62,500 nucleotides of DNA from Opitutales bacterium (GTDB lineage Bacteria; Verrucomicrobiota; Verrucomicrobiia; Opitutales; UBA953), in the NCBI GenBank assembly GCA_030725715.1, contig JANRFG010000015.1, positions 1 through 62,500 of the forward strand, in the 5' to 3' direction. This document shows, piece after piece, positions 40,843-49,392 of this stretch (position 1 is its first letter; each line of letters starts with the position of its first letter). A program made the translations under genes and the position numbers. The notes under the pieces were generated by a model. That model saw only the letters and a list, made by a program, of their open reading frames with translations. It did not search any database and had not been told where the DNA came from.

Positions 40843-42273
40843 ATGGCCGAACGACCCCAGCGCCAGCGCCGCGAAGCCGCCCCCAATTACGGCGACCGCG
40901 TTCCTCCTCATAACCTCGACGCCGAGCGCGGCCTGATCGCGAGCATCGTCATCGACGGCGGCGACACCCTGCAGCGCTGCCTCGAGCAACGCGTCACGCC
41001 GGATTACTTCTTCGATCCCAAGCACCAGGACATCTACGAGATCGCCGTCAAGCTGGCCCAGGCGAGCACGGGCATCGACGAGATCACGCTCACGGAACAG
41101 CTGCGCCGCGACGGCAAGCTGGAGTCCGCCGGCGGCGCGACCTACGTCAACGAGCTGACGGGCCTGATCTCCTCGAGCGCGCACGCTCCTCACTGGCTCG
41201 CCATCATCCGCGAGAAGCACTTCCTGCGGCAGCTGATCTCCACCGCCGTCACGACGGTCGAGAAGGCCCACACGCACGCCGAGGGCATCGAGCGGCTCCT
41301 CGAGGAGGTCGAGCAGTCCTTCTTCCGCATCAGCGAGGACCGCATCTCCGAATCCGCCCAGACGATCGACGGGCCCATCGCCGAGGCGATGGAGCTCGTC
41401 CAGCGCATCATCCGCGATCGTAACTCGGTCCAGGGCGTCCCGACGGGCTTCCCGGACCTCGACGCGATGACCTTCGGCTTCCAGCCGGGCCAGATGATCG
41501 TCGTCGCCGCCCGTCCCGGCATGGGCAAGACGTCCATCGCGCTCAACTTCATCGAGGCCGCGCTGTTCCCCAAGCCCAGCGAGAACCGCAAGCCTTCCAA
41601 CGTCCTGCTGTTCTCCCTGGAAATGCCCGCCCGTGAGCTCGCCCTCCGTCTGCTCTGCTCCCGCGCCCGCGTGAACATGCAGAAGCTGCGCACCGCCCAC
41701 CCGGACGAACGCATGCAGGTCGACCTCGTCCAGGCGGCCAACGAATACAAGGGACTCCCCCTGGTGGTCGACGACAACGGCGGCCAGAACATCCTCGAGA
41801 TCCGCGCCAAGTGCCGCCGCGTCCACGCCCGCACGCCCCTGGACATGGTGGTCATCGACTACATCCAGCTCATCAACGGCCTGGATTCGGGCCTGCCCCG
41901 CGAACAGCAGATCGCCGAGGTCTCCCGCAGCATCAAGGCCATGGCCAAGGAGTTCAAGATCCCGATCATCGCCCTGGCCCAGCTCAACCGTAAGTCCGAG
42001 GACGAGGCCCGCCAGCCGCGCATGTCCGACCTCCGCGAGTCCGGCTCCATCGAGCAGGACGCCGACATCGTCATGCTCATTTCCAAGCCCCCCGTCAGCC
42101 AGGGCAAGGCCGCCGAGGCCGAGGCGGAACAGGCCGGCCAGGACGGATGTTACGCCCGTCAGCTGATCGTGGCGAAGAATCGTAACGGACCGACCTCCGA
42201 CATCAACTTGCTCTTCAATCCGGGGCTGACACGCTTCGAATCTCCGGCTAGAGACTACCGCAATAATGAATAA
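40843..42273 (+). CDS. dnaB: Replicative DNA helicase
   Basis: A 476-residue hexameric helicase. The N-terminal DnaB domain begins PPHNLDAERGLIASIVIDGG. The C-terminal RecA fold has Walker A ARPGMGKTS (223-231), Walker B VVIDYIQLI, and LNRKSEDEARQPRMSDLRES with the conserved R finger region. The C-terminus ends EARQL.. and YRNNE. No intein is visible. The stop overlaps the bamA start by 8 bp. The upstream 100 bp contains a rplI terminator and no clear Shine-Dalgarno. Confidence 0.97.
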   Translation: MAERPQRQRREAAPNYGDRVPPHNLDAERGLIASIVIDGGDTLQRCLEQRVTPDYFFDPKHQDIYEIAVKLAQASTGIDEITLTEQLRRDGKLESAGGATYVNELTGLISSSAHAPHWLAIIREKHFLRQLISTAVTTVEKAHTHAEGIERLLEEVEQSFFRISEDRISESAQTIDGPIAEAMELVQRIIRDRNSVQGVPTGFPDLDAMTFGFQPGQMIVVAARPGMGKTSIALNFIEAALFPKPSENRKPSNVLLFSLEMPARELALRLLCSRARVNMQKLRTAHPDERMQVDLVQAANEYKGLPLVVDDNGGQNILEIRAKCRRVHARTPLDMVVIDYIQLINGLDSGLPREQQIAEVSRSIKAMAKEFKIPIIALAQLNRKSEDEARQPRMSDLRESGSIEQDADIVMLISKPPVSQGKAAEAEAEQAGQDGCYARQLIVAKNRNGPTSDINLLFNPGLTRFESPARDYRNNE

Positions 42274-44752
42274 GACCTCCCTTCGTCGCAGCTGGCTCCG
42301 CGCCGCCTGCTTCGCCCTCGCCTTGGCGCCGCTCGTCGGCGGGGCCCAGAACGCCCTCGGACCGAAGGACCCCAAGGTCCGGACCATCCGCATCCAGGCT
42401 TCCGGCTCCGCGGTCTCCGAGCAGTTCGTGCGCGGCTTCGTCGCCCTGCGCGAAGGCGAGTCCTTCTCCAAGGAAGCCGTCGCCAGCACCGTCCGTTCCC
42501 TTTACGCCACGGGTCGCTTCGCCCAGGCCACGGTCGAGCCGGTCCTCGACCCGAAGACCGGCCTGGTCGACGTCGTCGTCACCGTGGAACCCCGTCCGAT
42601 CCTCAAGGGGATCGAATACATCGGCGGCGAAGGTATCGTCGGACCCGACGCCTCCTGGTTCGGCGGCGAAGAACTCGAGGGCATGCGCCTCGGGGAGCCG
42701 CTCGACATGGCCCAGCTCCGGCGCGCCGAGGTCGGCCTGCAGGAAGCCCTCCGTAAGAAGCGCCCGTTCACGCGCGTCTTCTCCCAGCTCCGCGACGTCC
42801 CCGGCGGCAAGATGGTCTCGGTCGTCGTCGACGAAGGCATCGAGCTCAAGATCGACACCTTCCGCTTCGAGGGCGCGAAGTCCTTCACTTCCGCCGAACT
42901 GGCGGAGGGCGCCGGTCTCAGCACCAGCGAGCATCGCTGGTACAAGTTCTCCTGGCTGGTCGGCTCGGGCCGCCTCGATCCGGAGGAGTATCGTGACGAC
43001 TGCCGCAAGCTCCGGGAGTTCTACCGCTCCAAGGGCTACCTGGACGTGCAGGTCGAGGACACCGACCCCCAGAAGATCTGCGTCGTCAAGGATGTCAGCG
43101 ATTCCGAAGGCTGGCTGGACGTCGTCTTCAGGCTGACCGAGGGCCGCCGCTACACCGTCGGCGCCATGGCCATCGAGGGCAACCGCCTCGGCGCCGCCGA
43201 CCCGTTGTTCACGGACGCCGCGCTCCGCAAGGTCATCGCCGAGCCGTCGCTCCGTCGGGGAGCGCACCCGGCCGAGTTCGACCAGCTGAAGTCCGGCGAC
43301 GCGTTCGCCGTCCCCGCCGTCGAGGCCGCCGCCGACAAGCTCAAGGAATACTACGGCCAGATGGGCTACATCAACGCCCGCGTCGAGACGGTCCGTAAGC
43401 CCGACCTCACGACCGGCGCCATCGGCCTCCGTTTCGTCATCGAGGAAGGCCAGCGCCATACCGTCCGCGCCATCGAGATCCAGGGTAACACGAAGACCCG
43501 TTCCACCGCCATCGCGCGCGAGCTCGCGCTGGGCCCCGGCGAAGTCTTCGACCTCGCCCGCGCCCGCGTCTCCGAGGCGCGCCTGCGCAACACGCAGTTC
43601 TTCCAGGAGGTCCGCGTGTCCCCCGTGCCGACGCCCGTCCCCGGCCAGAGCGACCTGCGCGTGTCGGTCAAGGAAGGTCCGACCGGCCAGCTCAGCTTCG
43701 GCGCCGGCTTCAGCACCGTCGAAGGGCTCGTCGGATTCGTCGAATACGCCGAGGCCAACTTCGACTACTCCAACCCCGAGGGCTGGTATCGCGGCGACGG
43801 CCAGAAGTTCCGCGTCCGTCTCTCGGTCGGCAGCCTGACCAACTCGATCGAGCACTCGTTCGAGGAGCCTTCCCTCTGGGAACGCGACGTCGCGGTGGGC
43901 TATTCCATCGAGCGGCGTTTCGCCGGTTTCGCCTCCGCCGACTACGCGGTGCTCACCGAGGGCGTGAACCTCTACGCCCGCCGCCGCGTCTTCGGCAACG
44001 TCGAGGGCCGCGTCGGTTACAACCTGCGCCGTCTCTCCGTCGACAACGTGAGCGCCACGGCGCCGCTCGAGGTCGCGAACGAGGGCGCCGCCGGCGGCAA
44101 GGTGATCTCGTCGGTCTCCGCTTCCCTGATCTACGACACCCGCGACGAGTTCAACTTCCCGACCCGCGGTTCGCGTATCTCGCTCTCCGAGGAGCTCGCC
44201 GGCAACGGCTTCGGCGGCGACCTGCAGTATCTCCGTTCCGAACTCCGGACCGGCCGCTGGTTCCTGGTCTCCCCGACGGCGGAGCAGACCCTCGGGATCA
44301 TCGGCCGCGTCGGCCTGCTGACCGGCACCGCCGGCCAGCTCCCGTTCTACGAGCGCTTCTACCTCGGCGGCGCCTACGACATGCGCGGCTTCAACTTCAA
44401 CGACGTGGGCGGCTACTCGACCTACGACACGCAGTTCGGCAACGAGCCCATGGGCGGCCTGACCTACGGCTACTTCAGCGCGGAATATACCATCAAGGTG
44501 GCCGACAACCTCCGTTTCGCCGCCTTCTATGACCATGGTCTGGTCAACCGGGGTGAGACCGATTTCAGCCTGTCCGAAGCCAACTCCAGCTATGGGGTCG
44601 GCATGCGCATCCTGCTCGGCGGCGCGGTGATGCGCCTCGACTTCGGCTTCCCCCTCCAGATGACCAAGGTCCCGGCCGGACAGCCCAACGCCGGCGCCAA
44701 CGTCAACGAGGGCGGGATGAAGTTCAACTTCAGCTTCGGCACGGTCTTTTGA
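42266..44752 (+). CDS. bamA: Outer membrane assembly factor BamA
   Basis: An 828-residue Omp85 protein. A signal peptide (SWLRAACFALALAPLVGGAQ) is followed by five POTRA domains (roughly 30-430), including VEAAADKLKEYYGQMGYINARV, and a C-terminal 16-strand barrel. The barrel has GAYDMRGFNFND, the region of the conserved (V/I)RGF substrate loop, and a terminal Phe (FSFGTVF). It inserts beta-barrel proteins in the outer membrane. Its start overlaps dnaB by 8 bp, a somewhat unusual partner. The skp and lpxD genes follow, giving the conserved bamA-skp-lpxD envelope order. Confidence 0.94.
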   Translation: MNKTSLRRSWLRAACFALALAPLVGGAQNALGPKDPKVRTIRIQASGSAVSEQFVRGFVALREGESFSKEAVASTVRSLYATGRFAQATVEPVLDPKTGLVDVVVTVEPRPILKGIEYIGGEGIVGPDASWFGGEELEGMRLGEPLDMAQLRRAEVGLQEALRKKRPFTRVFSQLRDVPGGKMVSVVVDEGIELKIDTFRFEGAKSFTSAELAEGAGLSTSEHRWYKFSWLVGSGRLDPEEYRDDCRKLREFYRSKGYLDVQVEDTDPQKICVVKDVSDSEGWLDVVFRLTEGRRYTVGAMAIEGNRLGAADPLFTDAALRKVIAEPSLRRGAHPAEFDQLKSGDAFAVPAVEAAADKLKEYYGQMGYINARVETVRKPDLTTGAIGLRFVIEEGQRHTVRAIEIQGNTKTRSTAIARELALGPGEVFDLARARVSEARLRNTQFFQEVRVSPVPTPVPGQSDLRVSVKEGPTGQLSFGAGFSTVEGLVGFVEYAEANFDYSNPEGWYRGDGQKFRVRLSVGSLTNSIEHSFEEPSLWERDVAVGYSIERRFAGFASADYAVLTEGVNLYARRRVFGNVEGRVGYNLRRLSVDNVSATAPLEVANEGAAGGKVISSVSASLIYDTRDEFNFPTRGSRISLSEELAGNGFGGDLQYLRSELRTGRWFLVSPTAEQTLGIIGRVGLLTGTAGQLPFYERFYLGGAYDMRGFNFNDVGGYSTYDTQFGNEPMGGLTYGYFSAEYTIKVADNLRFAAFYDHGLVNRGETDFSLSEANSSYGVGMRILLGGAVMRLDFGFPLQMTKVPAGQPNAGANVNEGGMKFNFSFGTVF

Positions 44753-44792
44753 TTGCCAAGCCACCGCCTAACCGCTACCTAAAACCCACCTC

Positions 44793-45416
44793 ATGAAGTC
44801 CTTCTTCGCCCTCCTCCTCGCCTCCGCTTCCGTCTTCGCCGCCGCCCCCAACGTCGGCCTCATCGACGAGCAGGAGATCTTCAAGACCTACGCCAAGTCC
44901 GCCGACCTGCAGGCGGAGATCCGCAAGTCCGAGGACGCCGCCCAGGCCTCCGTCGGCGAGCGCGTCAAGGTCGTCGAGCAGCTCCAGGCCGACCTCGTCG
45001 CCGCCCAGAAGCGCGGCCAGGACCCGATGCTCAGCGAGAACGGCAAGAAGGCCGTCGAGGCCGAGCTCCAGCAGAAGAACGGCGTCTTCCAGCAGCGCCG
45101 CGCCGAGCTCCAGAACTTCGTCAACGAAGCCCGCGGCGCCATCCAGCAGCGCGTGGGTGAGATGAACAAGCAGATCCTCGCCGACGCCCGCGCCCAGGCC
45201 GAGAAGGTCGCCAAGGCCAAGGGCCTCCAGCTCGTCCTCGGCAAGAGCCAGGCTTTCTTCGCCGACGCTTCCCTCGACATCACGCAGGACGTCCTCAAGG
45301 AGCTCAACGCCGCCTACAAGGCTTCCGCTCCCGCCGTCGCGCCGGCCGCGCCGGCCGCGCCTGCCGCGCCTGCCGCGCCTGCTCCCGCCGCCGGCGACAA
45401 GCCGGCCGCCAAGTAA
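44793..45416 (+). CDS. skp: OmpH/Skp-type periplasmic chaperone
   Basis: A 207-residue protein with a signal peptide (MKSFFALLLASASVFAA). The OmpH domain (about 20-160) is predicted to be mostly alpha-helical, rich in Lys/Glu/Gln (DLQAEIRKSEDAAQ, VGERVKVVEQLQADLV), as in the tentacled trimer of Skp. GLIDEQEIFKTYAK near the start matches 'vgvvD.q.v...'. From about residue 180 there is an Ala/Pro repeat (APAAPAAPAAPA) not found in E. coli Skp. It escorts barrel proteins to BamA, which is encoded just upstream. Confidence 0.87.
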   Translation: MKSFFALLLASASVFAAAPNVGLIDEQEIFKTYAKSADLQAEIRKSEDAAQASVGERVKVVEQLQADLVAAQKRGQDPMLSENGKKAVEAELQQKNGVFQQRRAELQNFVNEARGAIQQRVGEMNKQILADARAQAEKVAKAKGLQLVLGKSQAFFADASLDITQDVLKELNAAYKASAPAVAPAAPAAPAAPAAPAPAAGDKPAAK

Positions 45417-45461
45417 GACTCTGCCGCGCCCCTGCCAGTCAGGGGCGCTTCATTTAGGACC

Positions 45462-46505
45462 ATGACGACTTCCTTCACCATCGCCGAACTCGCGGCCCTC
45501 ACGGGGGCCGAAGCCGTCGAGGGTGCCTGCGCAGGTCCGGTCACCGGCGTCGCCGCCCTGGCTGAAGCGACTTCCGCCGACCTTTCTTTCCTCGGCAACG
45601 CCAAGTACGCCGACGGCGTGGCCGTTTCGCGCGCTGGTGCGATCCTCGTGCCGGTGGCCTTCGCGGGCAAGCCGGCCGCCGGCCAGGCTTTCCTGCGCGT
45701 CGCCAATCCTTCCTATGCGCTCGCGCTGTTCTGCGGCGTGCTCGAGGCCCGCCTCTGGCCGCGCCCTCCGGCCGGCATCCATGCCACCGCCGTCGTCGCC
45801 GCTTCGGCCAAGGTCGATCCCGCCGCCCACGTCGGTCCGCTTTGCGTGATCGGCGAAGGCGCGATCGTCGCCGCCGGCGCCGTGCTCGAAGCCCGTTGCC
45901 ATGTCGGCGCCCGCGCCTCCCTCGGCGCTGATTGCTGGCTCAAGCCCGGCGTCGTCGTCGGCGACTACTGCGTCCTTGGAGCCCGCTGCCGGATCCAGTC
46001 CGGCGCCGTCATCGGCTCCGACGGCTTCGGCTATGAGCCCGTCAACGGCGAGATCCGTCGTATCCCGCAGATCGGCAACGTGGTCCTCGAAGACGACGTC
46101 GAGGTCGGCGCCAACTCGACCCTCGACCGCGCCCGCTTCAGCCAGACGGTCGTCGGCCGGGGCACCAAGATCGATAATCTCGTCCAGATCGCCCATAACG
46201 TGCGCATCGGCCGCCAGTGCCTCATCACCGCGCAGGTCGGCATCGCCGGCAGCACGACCCTCGGCGACCATTGCGTCCTGGGCGGCCAGTCCGGCGTGGC
46301 CGGCCACCTGACCCTCGGCGACCGCGTCAAGCTCGGCGCCCAGACGGGCCTCTTCGAGGACGTCCCGGCCGACGGCTTCATGAACGGCACGCCCGCCGTG
46401 CCCTTCGGCCTGGAGCGTCGCCTGGTCGTCCTTTCGCGCCGTCTGCCCGATTTGTTCAAAAAGGTTGATTCGCTGACCGCCTCCTTGGACTCTGCTAGAC
46501 GCTAA
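45462..46505 (+). CDS. lpxD: UDP-3-O-acylglucosamine N-acyltransferase
   Basis: A 347-residue lipid A enzyme that adds the N-linked 3-hydroxyacyl chain. The N-terminal domain (about 1-100) is followed by a left-handed beta-helix of hexapeptide repeats ([20 protein letters not shown]) and the catalytic histidine in IAHNVRIG, equivalent to H239 of E. coli. A C-terminal helix ends ASLDSARR. Genes run skp, lpxD, prs. Having lpxD shows this organism makes lipid A and so a Gram-negative outer membrane. Confidence 0.94.
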   Translation: MTTSFTIAELAALTGAEAVEGACAGPVTGVAALAEATSADLSFLGNAKYADGVAVSRAGAILVPVAFAGKPAAGQAFLRVANPSYALALFCGVLEARLWPRPPAGIHATAVVAASAKVDPAAHVGPLCVIGEGAIVAAGAVLEARCHVGARASLGADCWLKPGVVVGDYCVLGARCRIQSGAVIGSDGFGYEPVNGEIRRIPQIGNVVLEDDVEVGANSTLDRARFSQTVVGRGTKIDNLVQIAHNVRIGRQCLITAQVGIAGSTTLGDHCVLGGQSGVAGHLTLGDRVKLGAQTGLFEDVPADGFMNGTPAVPFGLERRLVVLSRRLPDLFKKVDSLTASLDSARR

Positions 46506-46510
46506 CCGAC

Positions 46511-47464
46511 ATGAGCCTCCCTGAGATGAAGATTTTCACCGGCAACGCCAACCCGGCGCTGGCCAAGGAAATCTGCGAACATCTCGGCGTCCCGCTCGGC
46601 ACCGCGACCGTCAACCGTTTCCCCGACGGCGAGACGTTCGTGCAGATCAACGAGAACATCCGCGGCTGCGACGTCTACGTCATCCAGCCGACCTGCGCCC
46701 CGGCCAACGACCGCATCATGGAGCTGCTGATCATGATCGACGCGCTCCGCCGCGCCTCCGCCGCGCGCATCACGGCCGTGATCCCGTTCTTCGGTTACGC
46801 CCGTCAGGATCGTAAGGACAAGCCCCGCGTGCCGATCACGGCCAAGCTCGTCGCCAACCTGCTCACCGCCGCCGGCGCCAACCGCGTCCTGACGGTCGAC
46901 CTGCACGCCCAGCAGATCCAAGGCTTCTTCGACATCCCCGTCGACCATCTCTACGCCTCGCCGGTCTTCTATAAGCACATCAAGGACAAGCCTTGGCTCA
47001 AGGACGCCACGGTCTTCTCGCCCGACGTGGGCGGCCTTAAGTATGCCTCGGCCGTGGCCGACATGCTCAATCTTCCCTATGGCTTCGTGGCCAAGCGCCG
47101 CACGAGCGCGACCACCGTCCAGGCCACCAGCCTCGTCGGCGAAGTCGAAGGCCGGGACATCATCCTGGTCGACGACATGACCGAGACCGCGGGCACGCTC
47201 GTGGCCGCCGCGGAACTGCTCAAGAAGAACGGCGCCCGCTCCGTGCGCGCGGTGGTCTCCCACTGCATGATCCAGGAGATCGCCTTCGAGCGCCTCCGCC
47301 GCGGCGTCATCGACGAGGTGATCACGACCAACTCCGTCCCGGCCGACTGGCCGAAGGACCTGCCGATCACGGTGCTTTCCATCGCCCCGCTGCTGTCCGA
47401 CGCGATCCGTCGCATCCACGGCAACAACAGCGTGACCGACCTCTTCCCGATCAAGGGTCACTGA
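46511..47464 (+). CDS. prs: Ribose-phosphate pyrophosphokinase
   Basis: A 317-residue enzyme making PRPP from ribose 5-phosphate and ATP. It contains TVNRFPDGETFVQI (residues about 35-48), PFFGYARQDRKDKPR (the flexible loop), DLHAQQIQGFFDIPVDHLYA and the PRPP loop DIILVDDMTETAGT (about 216-229). The length is standard. It follows lpxD by 5 bp, probably on the same transcript, and ends at a strong terminator. PRPP made here feeds pyrE and purine pathways. Confidence 0.96.
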   Translation: MSLPEMKIFTGNANPALAKEICEHLGVPLGTATVNRFPDGETFVQINENIRGCDVYVIQPTCAPANDRIMELLIMIDALRRASAARITAVIPFFGYARQDRKDKPRVPITAKLVANLLTAAGANRVLTVDLHAQQIQGFFDIPVDHLYASPVFYKHIKDKPWLKDATVFSPDVGGLKYASAVADMLNLPYGFVAKRRTSATTVQATSLVGEVEGRDIILVDDMTETAGTLVAAAELLKKNGARSVRAVVSHCMIQEIAFERLRRGVIDEVITTNSVPADWPKDLPITVLSIAPLLSDAIRRIHGNNSVTDLFPIKGH

Positions 47465-47484
47465 GGTCCGCGTCAGGACGTAAA

Positions 47485-47512
47485 AAAGGCCGCCTCGATC
47501 GAGGCGGCCTTT
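47485..47512 (+). terminator. Bidirectional intrinsic terminator between prs and the peroxiredoxin
   Basis: AAAGGCCGCCTCGATCGAGG and its mirror CGGCCTTT form one self-complementary hairpin at 47485-47512, with A6 on the left (giving T6 for the minus strand) and TTTCTG on the right. It serves the convergent peroxiredoxin gene as well. Confidence 0.9.
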
Positions 47513-47534
47513 CTGTTGGCGGTGGGCGCAGGGC

Positions 47535-48047
47535 TTACTTCTTCGCGCCGGCGAGGAAGGCGAGGATCACCTGGGCCTGGTCGCCGGTGTGTCCTTTGTG
47601 GTCGGCGTAGACGCACTTGCCGTCCTTGAAGAGGAAGGCGCTGCGGCCGGCCATGCCGATTATGTTCTTCACGCCGAAGGCCTCGGTCACGGCTTTCTTT
47701 TCCTTGTCGGCGAGGAGGCGGAAGGGGAACTTCTGCTCTTCCTTGAATTCCTTCTGGAGCTTCTCGTCGTCGGTGCTGACGCCGAGGACGTTCACGCCGG
47801 CCTTCTGGAGTTCGGCCCAGTTGTCGCGGAGCGAGCAGCCCTGCTTGGTGCAGCCGCCGGTCTTGGCCTTCGGGTAGAAGTAGACGAGCAGGGTGCCCTT
47901 GGCGCCTTCCTTGGCGAGAGAGACGGCGTTACCGTCCTGGTCATTGCAGGTGACGTCCGGGATGGAGGCGCCGACGGCGAGCTTTTCAGCCGCGTCACCG
48001 AAGAAGGGAAGGAGGGACATGAGGAGGGTGGCGAAGAGGGTCTTCAT
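47535..48047 (-). CDS. Exported peroxiredoxin, Bcp/AhpC-TSA type
   Basis: A 170-residue peroxiredoxin with a signal peptide (MKTLFATLLMSLLPFFGDAA), so it acts in the periplasm. The active site is KTGGCTKQGCSLRDNW, in which the peroxidatic Cys is about residue 66 and a second Cys lies five positions later, the Bcp spacing. The expected TPGC is TGGC here: the usual Pro before the Cys is Gly. FPFRLLADKEKKAVTEAFGV matches the Bcp 'f.lLsD.....'. It reduces peroxides using thiols. It converges on prs across a shared terminator. The longer open frame upstream overlaps the fabZ leader and is not used. Confidence 0.85.
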   Translation of the reverse strand: MKTLFATLLMSLLPFFGDAAEKLAVGASIPDVTCNDQDGNAVSLAKEGAKGTLLVYFYPKAKTGGCTKQGCSLRDNWAELQKAGVNVLGVSTDDEKLQKEFKEEQKFPFRLLADKEKKAVTEAFGVKNIIGMAGRSAFLFKDGKCVYADHKGHTGDQAQVILAFLAGAKK

Positions 48048-48141
48048 GTCCCTGAAGATGTGGGTCGCCCGGCAAAAGGCAAATGCGGGCGGAGGTGTTT
48101 TCGTGTCGCTTGTCCGTCTTTCCGGAGGCAAAAATGACGCC

Positions 48142-48582
48142 ATGTTGCAGGCTGTCCTCGACACCATCCCTCATCGTCCGCCGTTCCTCTTCCTGGATCG
48201 CATCGACGAGGTCCGGGCTGACGGGGCTACCTGCACCCGCACCTTCCGGGCCGACGAGCCTTTCTACTCCGGGCATTACCCGGGTAATCCGATCACCCCG
48301 GGTGTCCTGCTCTGCGAGTCCGTCTTCCAGGCGGGCGCGGTCTTCCTGACCAAGAAGCTCCAGTCCGAAGGCGGCGCCCCGGACGGCAAGACCCCGGTGC
48401 TCTGCCGCATCGAAGAGGCCAAGTTCAAGGGCATGGTGAAGCCTGGCGATACGGTCTCGATCGAGGTGAAACTCGTCGAGACGCTCCAGCAGTTCCACTT
48501 CCTGACGGGCACGGTGCGTCGCGATGGCAAGGCCGTCCTGACCATCCGCTTCGCCCTCGCCCTCGTCGACCAACCCGCCTGA
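48142..48582 (+). CDS. fabZ: 3-hydroxyacyl-ACP dehydratase (FabZ)
   Basis: A 146-residue hot-dog-fold dehydratase of fatty-acid elongation. It begins LQAVLDTIPHRPPFLFLDRI, the FabZ opening, with the catalytic histidine in SGHYPGNPITPGV and Glu in LLCESVFQAGAV, then CRIEEAKFKGMVKPGD. The start at ATG 48142 fits the family length; the reading frame is open further left but antisense to the peroxiredoxin. It begins a four-gene operon with fabI, oleA and oleB (3 bp to fabI). The dehydratase supplies trans-2-enoyl-ACP to FabI. Confidence 0.93.
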   Translation: MLQAVLDTIPHRPPFLFLDRIDEVRADGATCTRTFRADEPFYSGHYPGNPITPGVLLCESVFQAGAVFLTKKLQSEGGAPDGKTPVLCRIEEAKFKGMVKPGDTVSIEVKLVETLQQFHFLTGTVRRDGKAVLTIRFALALVDQPA

Positions 48583-48585
48583 CCT

Positions 48586-49392
48586 ATGTCCTTCCTTGGC
48601 CTCACCGGTAAGACCTATCTCGTCCTCGGCGTCGCGAACAAGAAGTCCGTCGCCTGGCACGTCGCCAAGACCCTCGAGTCCGAAGGCGCCAAGGTCGTCT
48701 ACTCCGTTCGCTCCCAAGCCCGCCTGGATTCGTTGAAGGGCCTCCTCGACGGCAAGCCGGTCTATCTCTGCGACCTCGAGCACGAAGCGCAGACGCAGCA
48801 GCTCGCCGCCGCCGTCGGCCGCGAGCACGGCCCGTTGGACGGTGTCCTGCACAGCGTGGCGTTCGCCAATTTCTCCAAGGGCATGCAGCCGTTCCACGAG
48901 ACGGTCCGCGCCGACTTCCTGCAGGCCACCGCGATCTCCGCGTTCTCGCTCGTCGAGCTGGCCCGTGCGCTCAAGCCGCACCTGAAGTCCGACGCGTCCG
49001 TCGTCTCGATCGGCATCTCCTCGCAGGTGACCGCCTCGAACTACGGTTACATGTCGCCGATCAAGGCCGCCCTCGAATCCGCCAGCCGCTTCCTCGCGAA
49101 ATCCTTCTCGGCCGATTCGCGCGTGCGTTTCAACTCCGTCAACGCCGGCCCGCTCAAGACGAGCGCGAGCGCCGGCATCCCGGGTTATCTCCATAACTAC
49201 CTGCACGCCGAGAAGATGACCTTCCGCAAGGAAGCCCTGAAGACCCAGGAGGTCGCCGACACGGCCGTCTGGCTGCTCTCGCCGCGCTCGAGCGGCGTCA
49301 ACGGTCAGGGCATCGTGGTCGACGCCGGCATGGGCTGGAATTTCTTCGACGAAGAACTCGTGGCCGCTTCTTCCCGTCTCCCCGGCTCGTGA
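48586..49392 (+). CDS. fabI: Enoyl-ACP reductase (FabI)
   Basis: A 268-residue NADH-dependent SDR. The N-terminus LTGKTYLVLGVANKKSVAWH has the FabI-specific glycine region. Catalytic Tyr153 and Lys160 are seven apart, in SNYGYMSPIK, and GISSQVTAS precedes them. KTSASAGIPGYLHNY is the substrate-binding loop. It completes each elongation cycle. It lies between fabZ (3 bp upstream) and oleA (4-bp overlap). FabI is the triclosan target; whether this enzyme is sensitive cannot be judged. Confidence 0.92.
   Translation: MSFLGLTGKTYLVLGVANKKSVAWHVAKTLESEGAKVVYSVRSQARLDSLKGLLDGKPVYLCDLEHEAQTQQLAAAVGREHGPLDGVLHSVAFANFSKGMQPFHETVRADFLQATAISAFSLVELARALKPHLKSDASVVSIGISSQVTASNYGYMSPIKAALESASRFLAKSFSADSRVRFNSVNAGPLKTSASAGIPGYLHNYLHAEKMTFRKEALKTQEVADTAVWLLSPRSSGVNGQGIVVDAGMGWNFFDEELVAASSRLPGS

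Noticed and set aside
45340-45410. Ala-Pro run at the end of skp taken as a frameshift
   Set aside because: The tail continues in frame to a normal stop, and similar tails occur in bL25, so it is treated as a genuine low-complexity extension.
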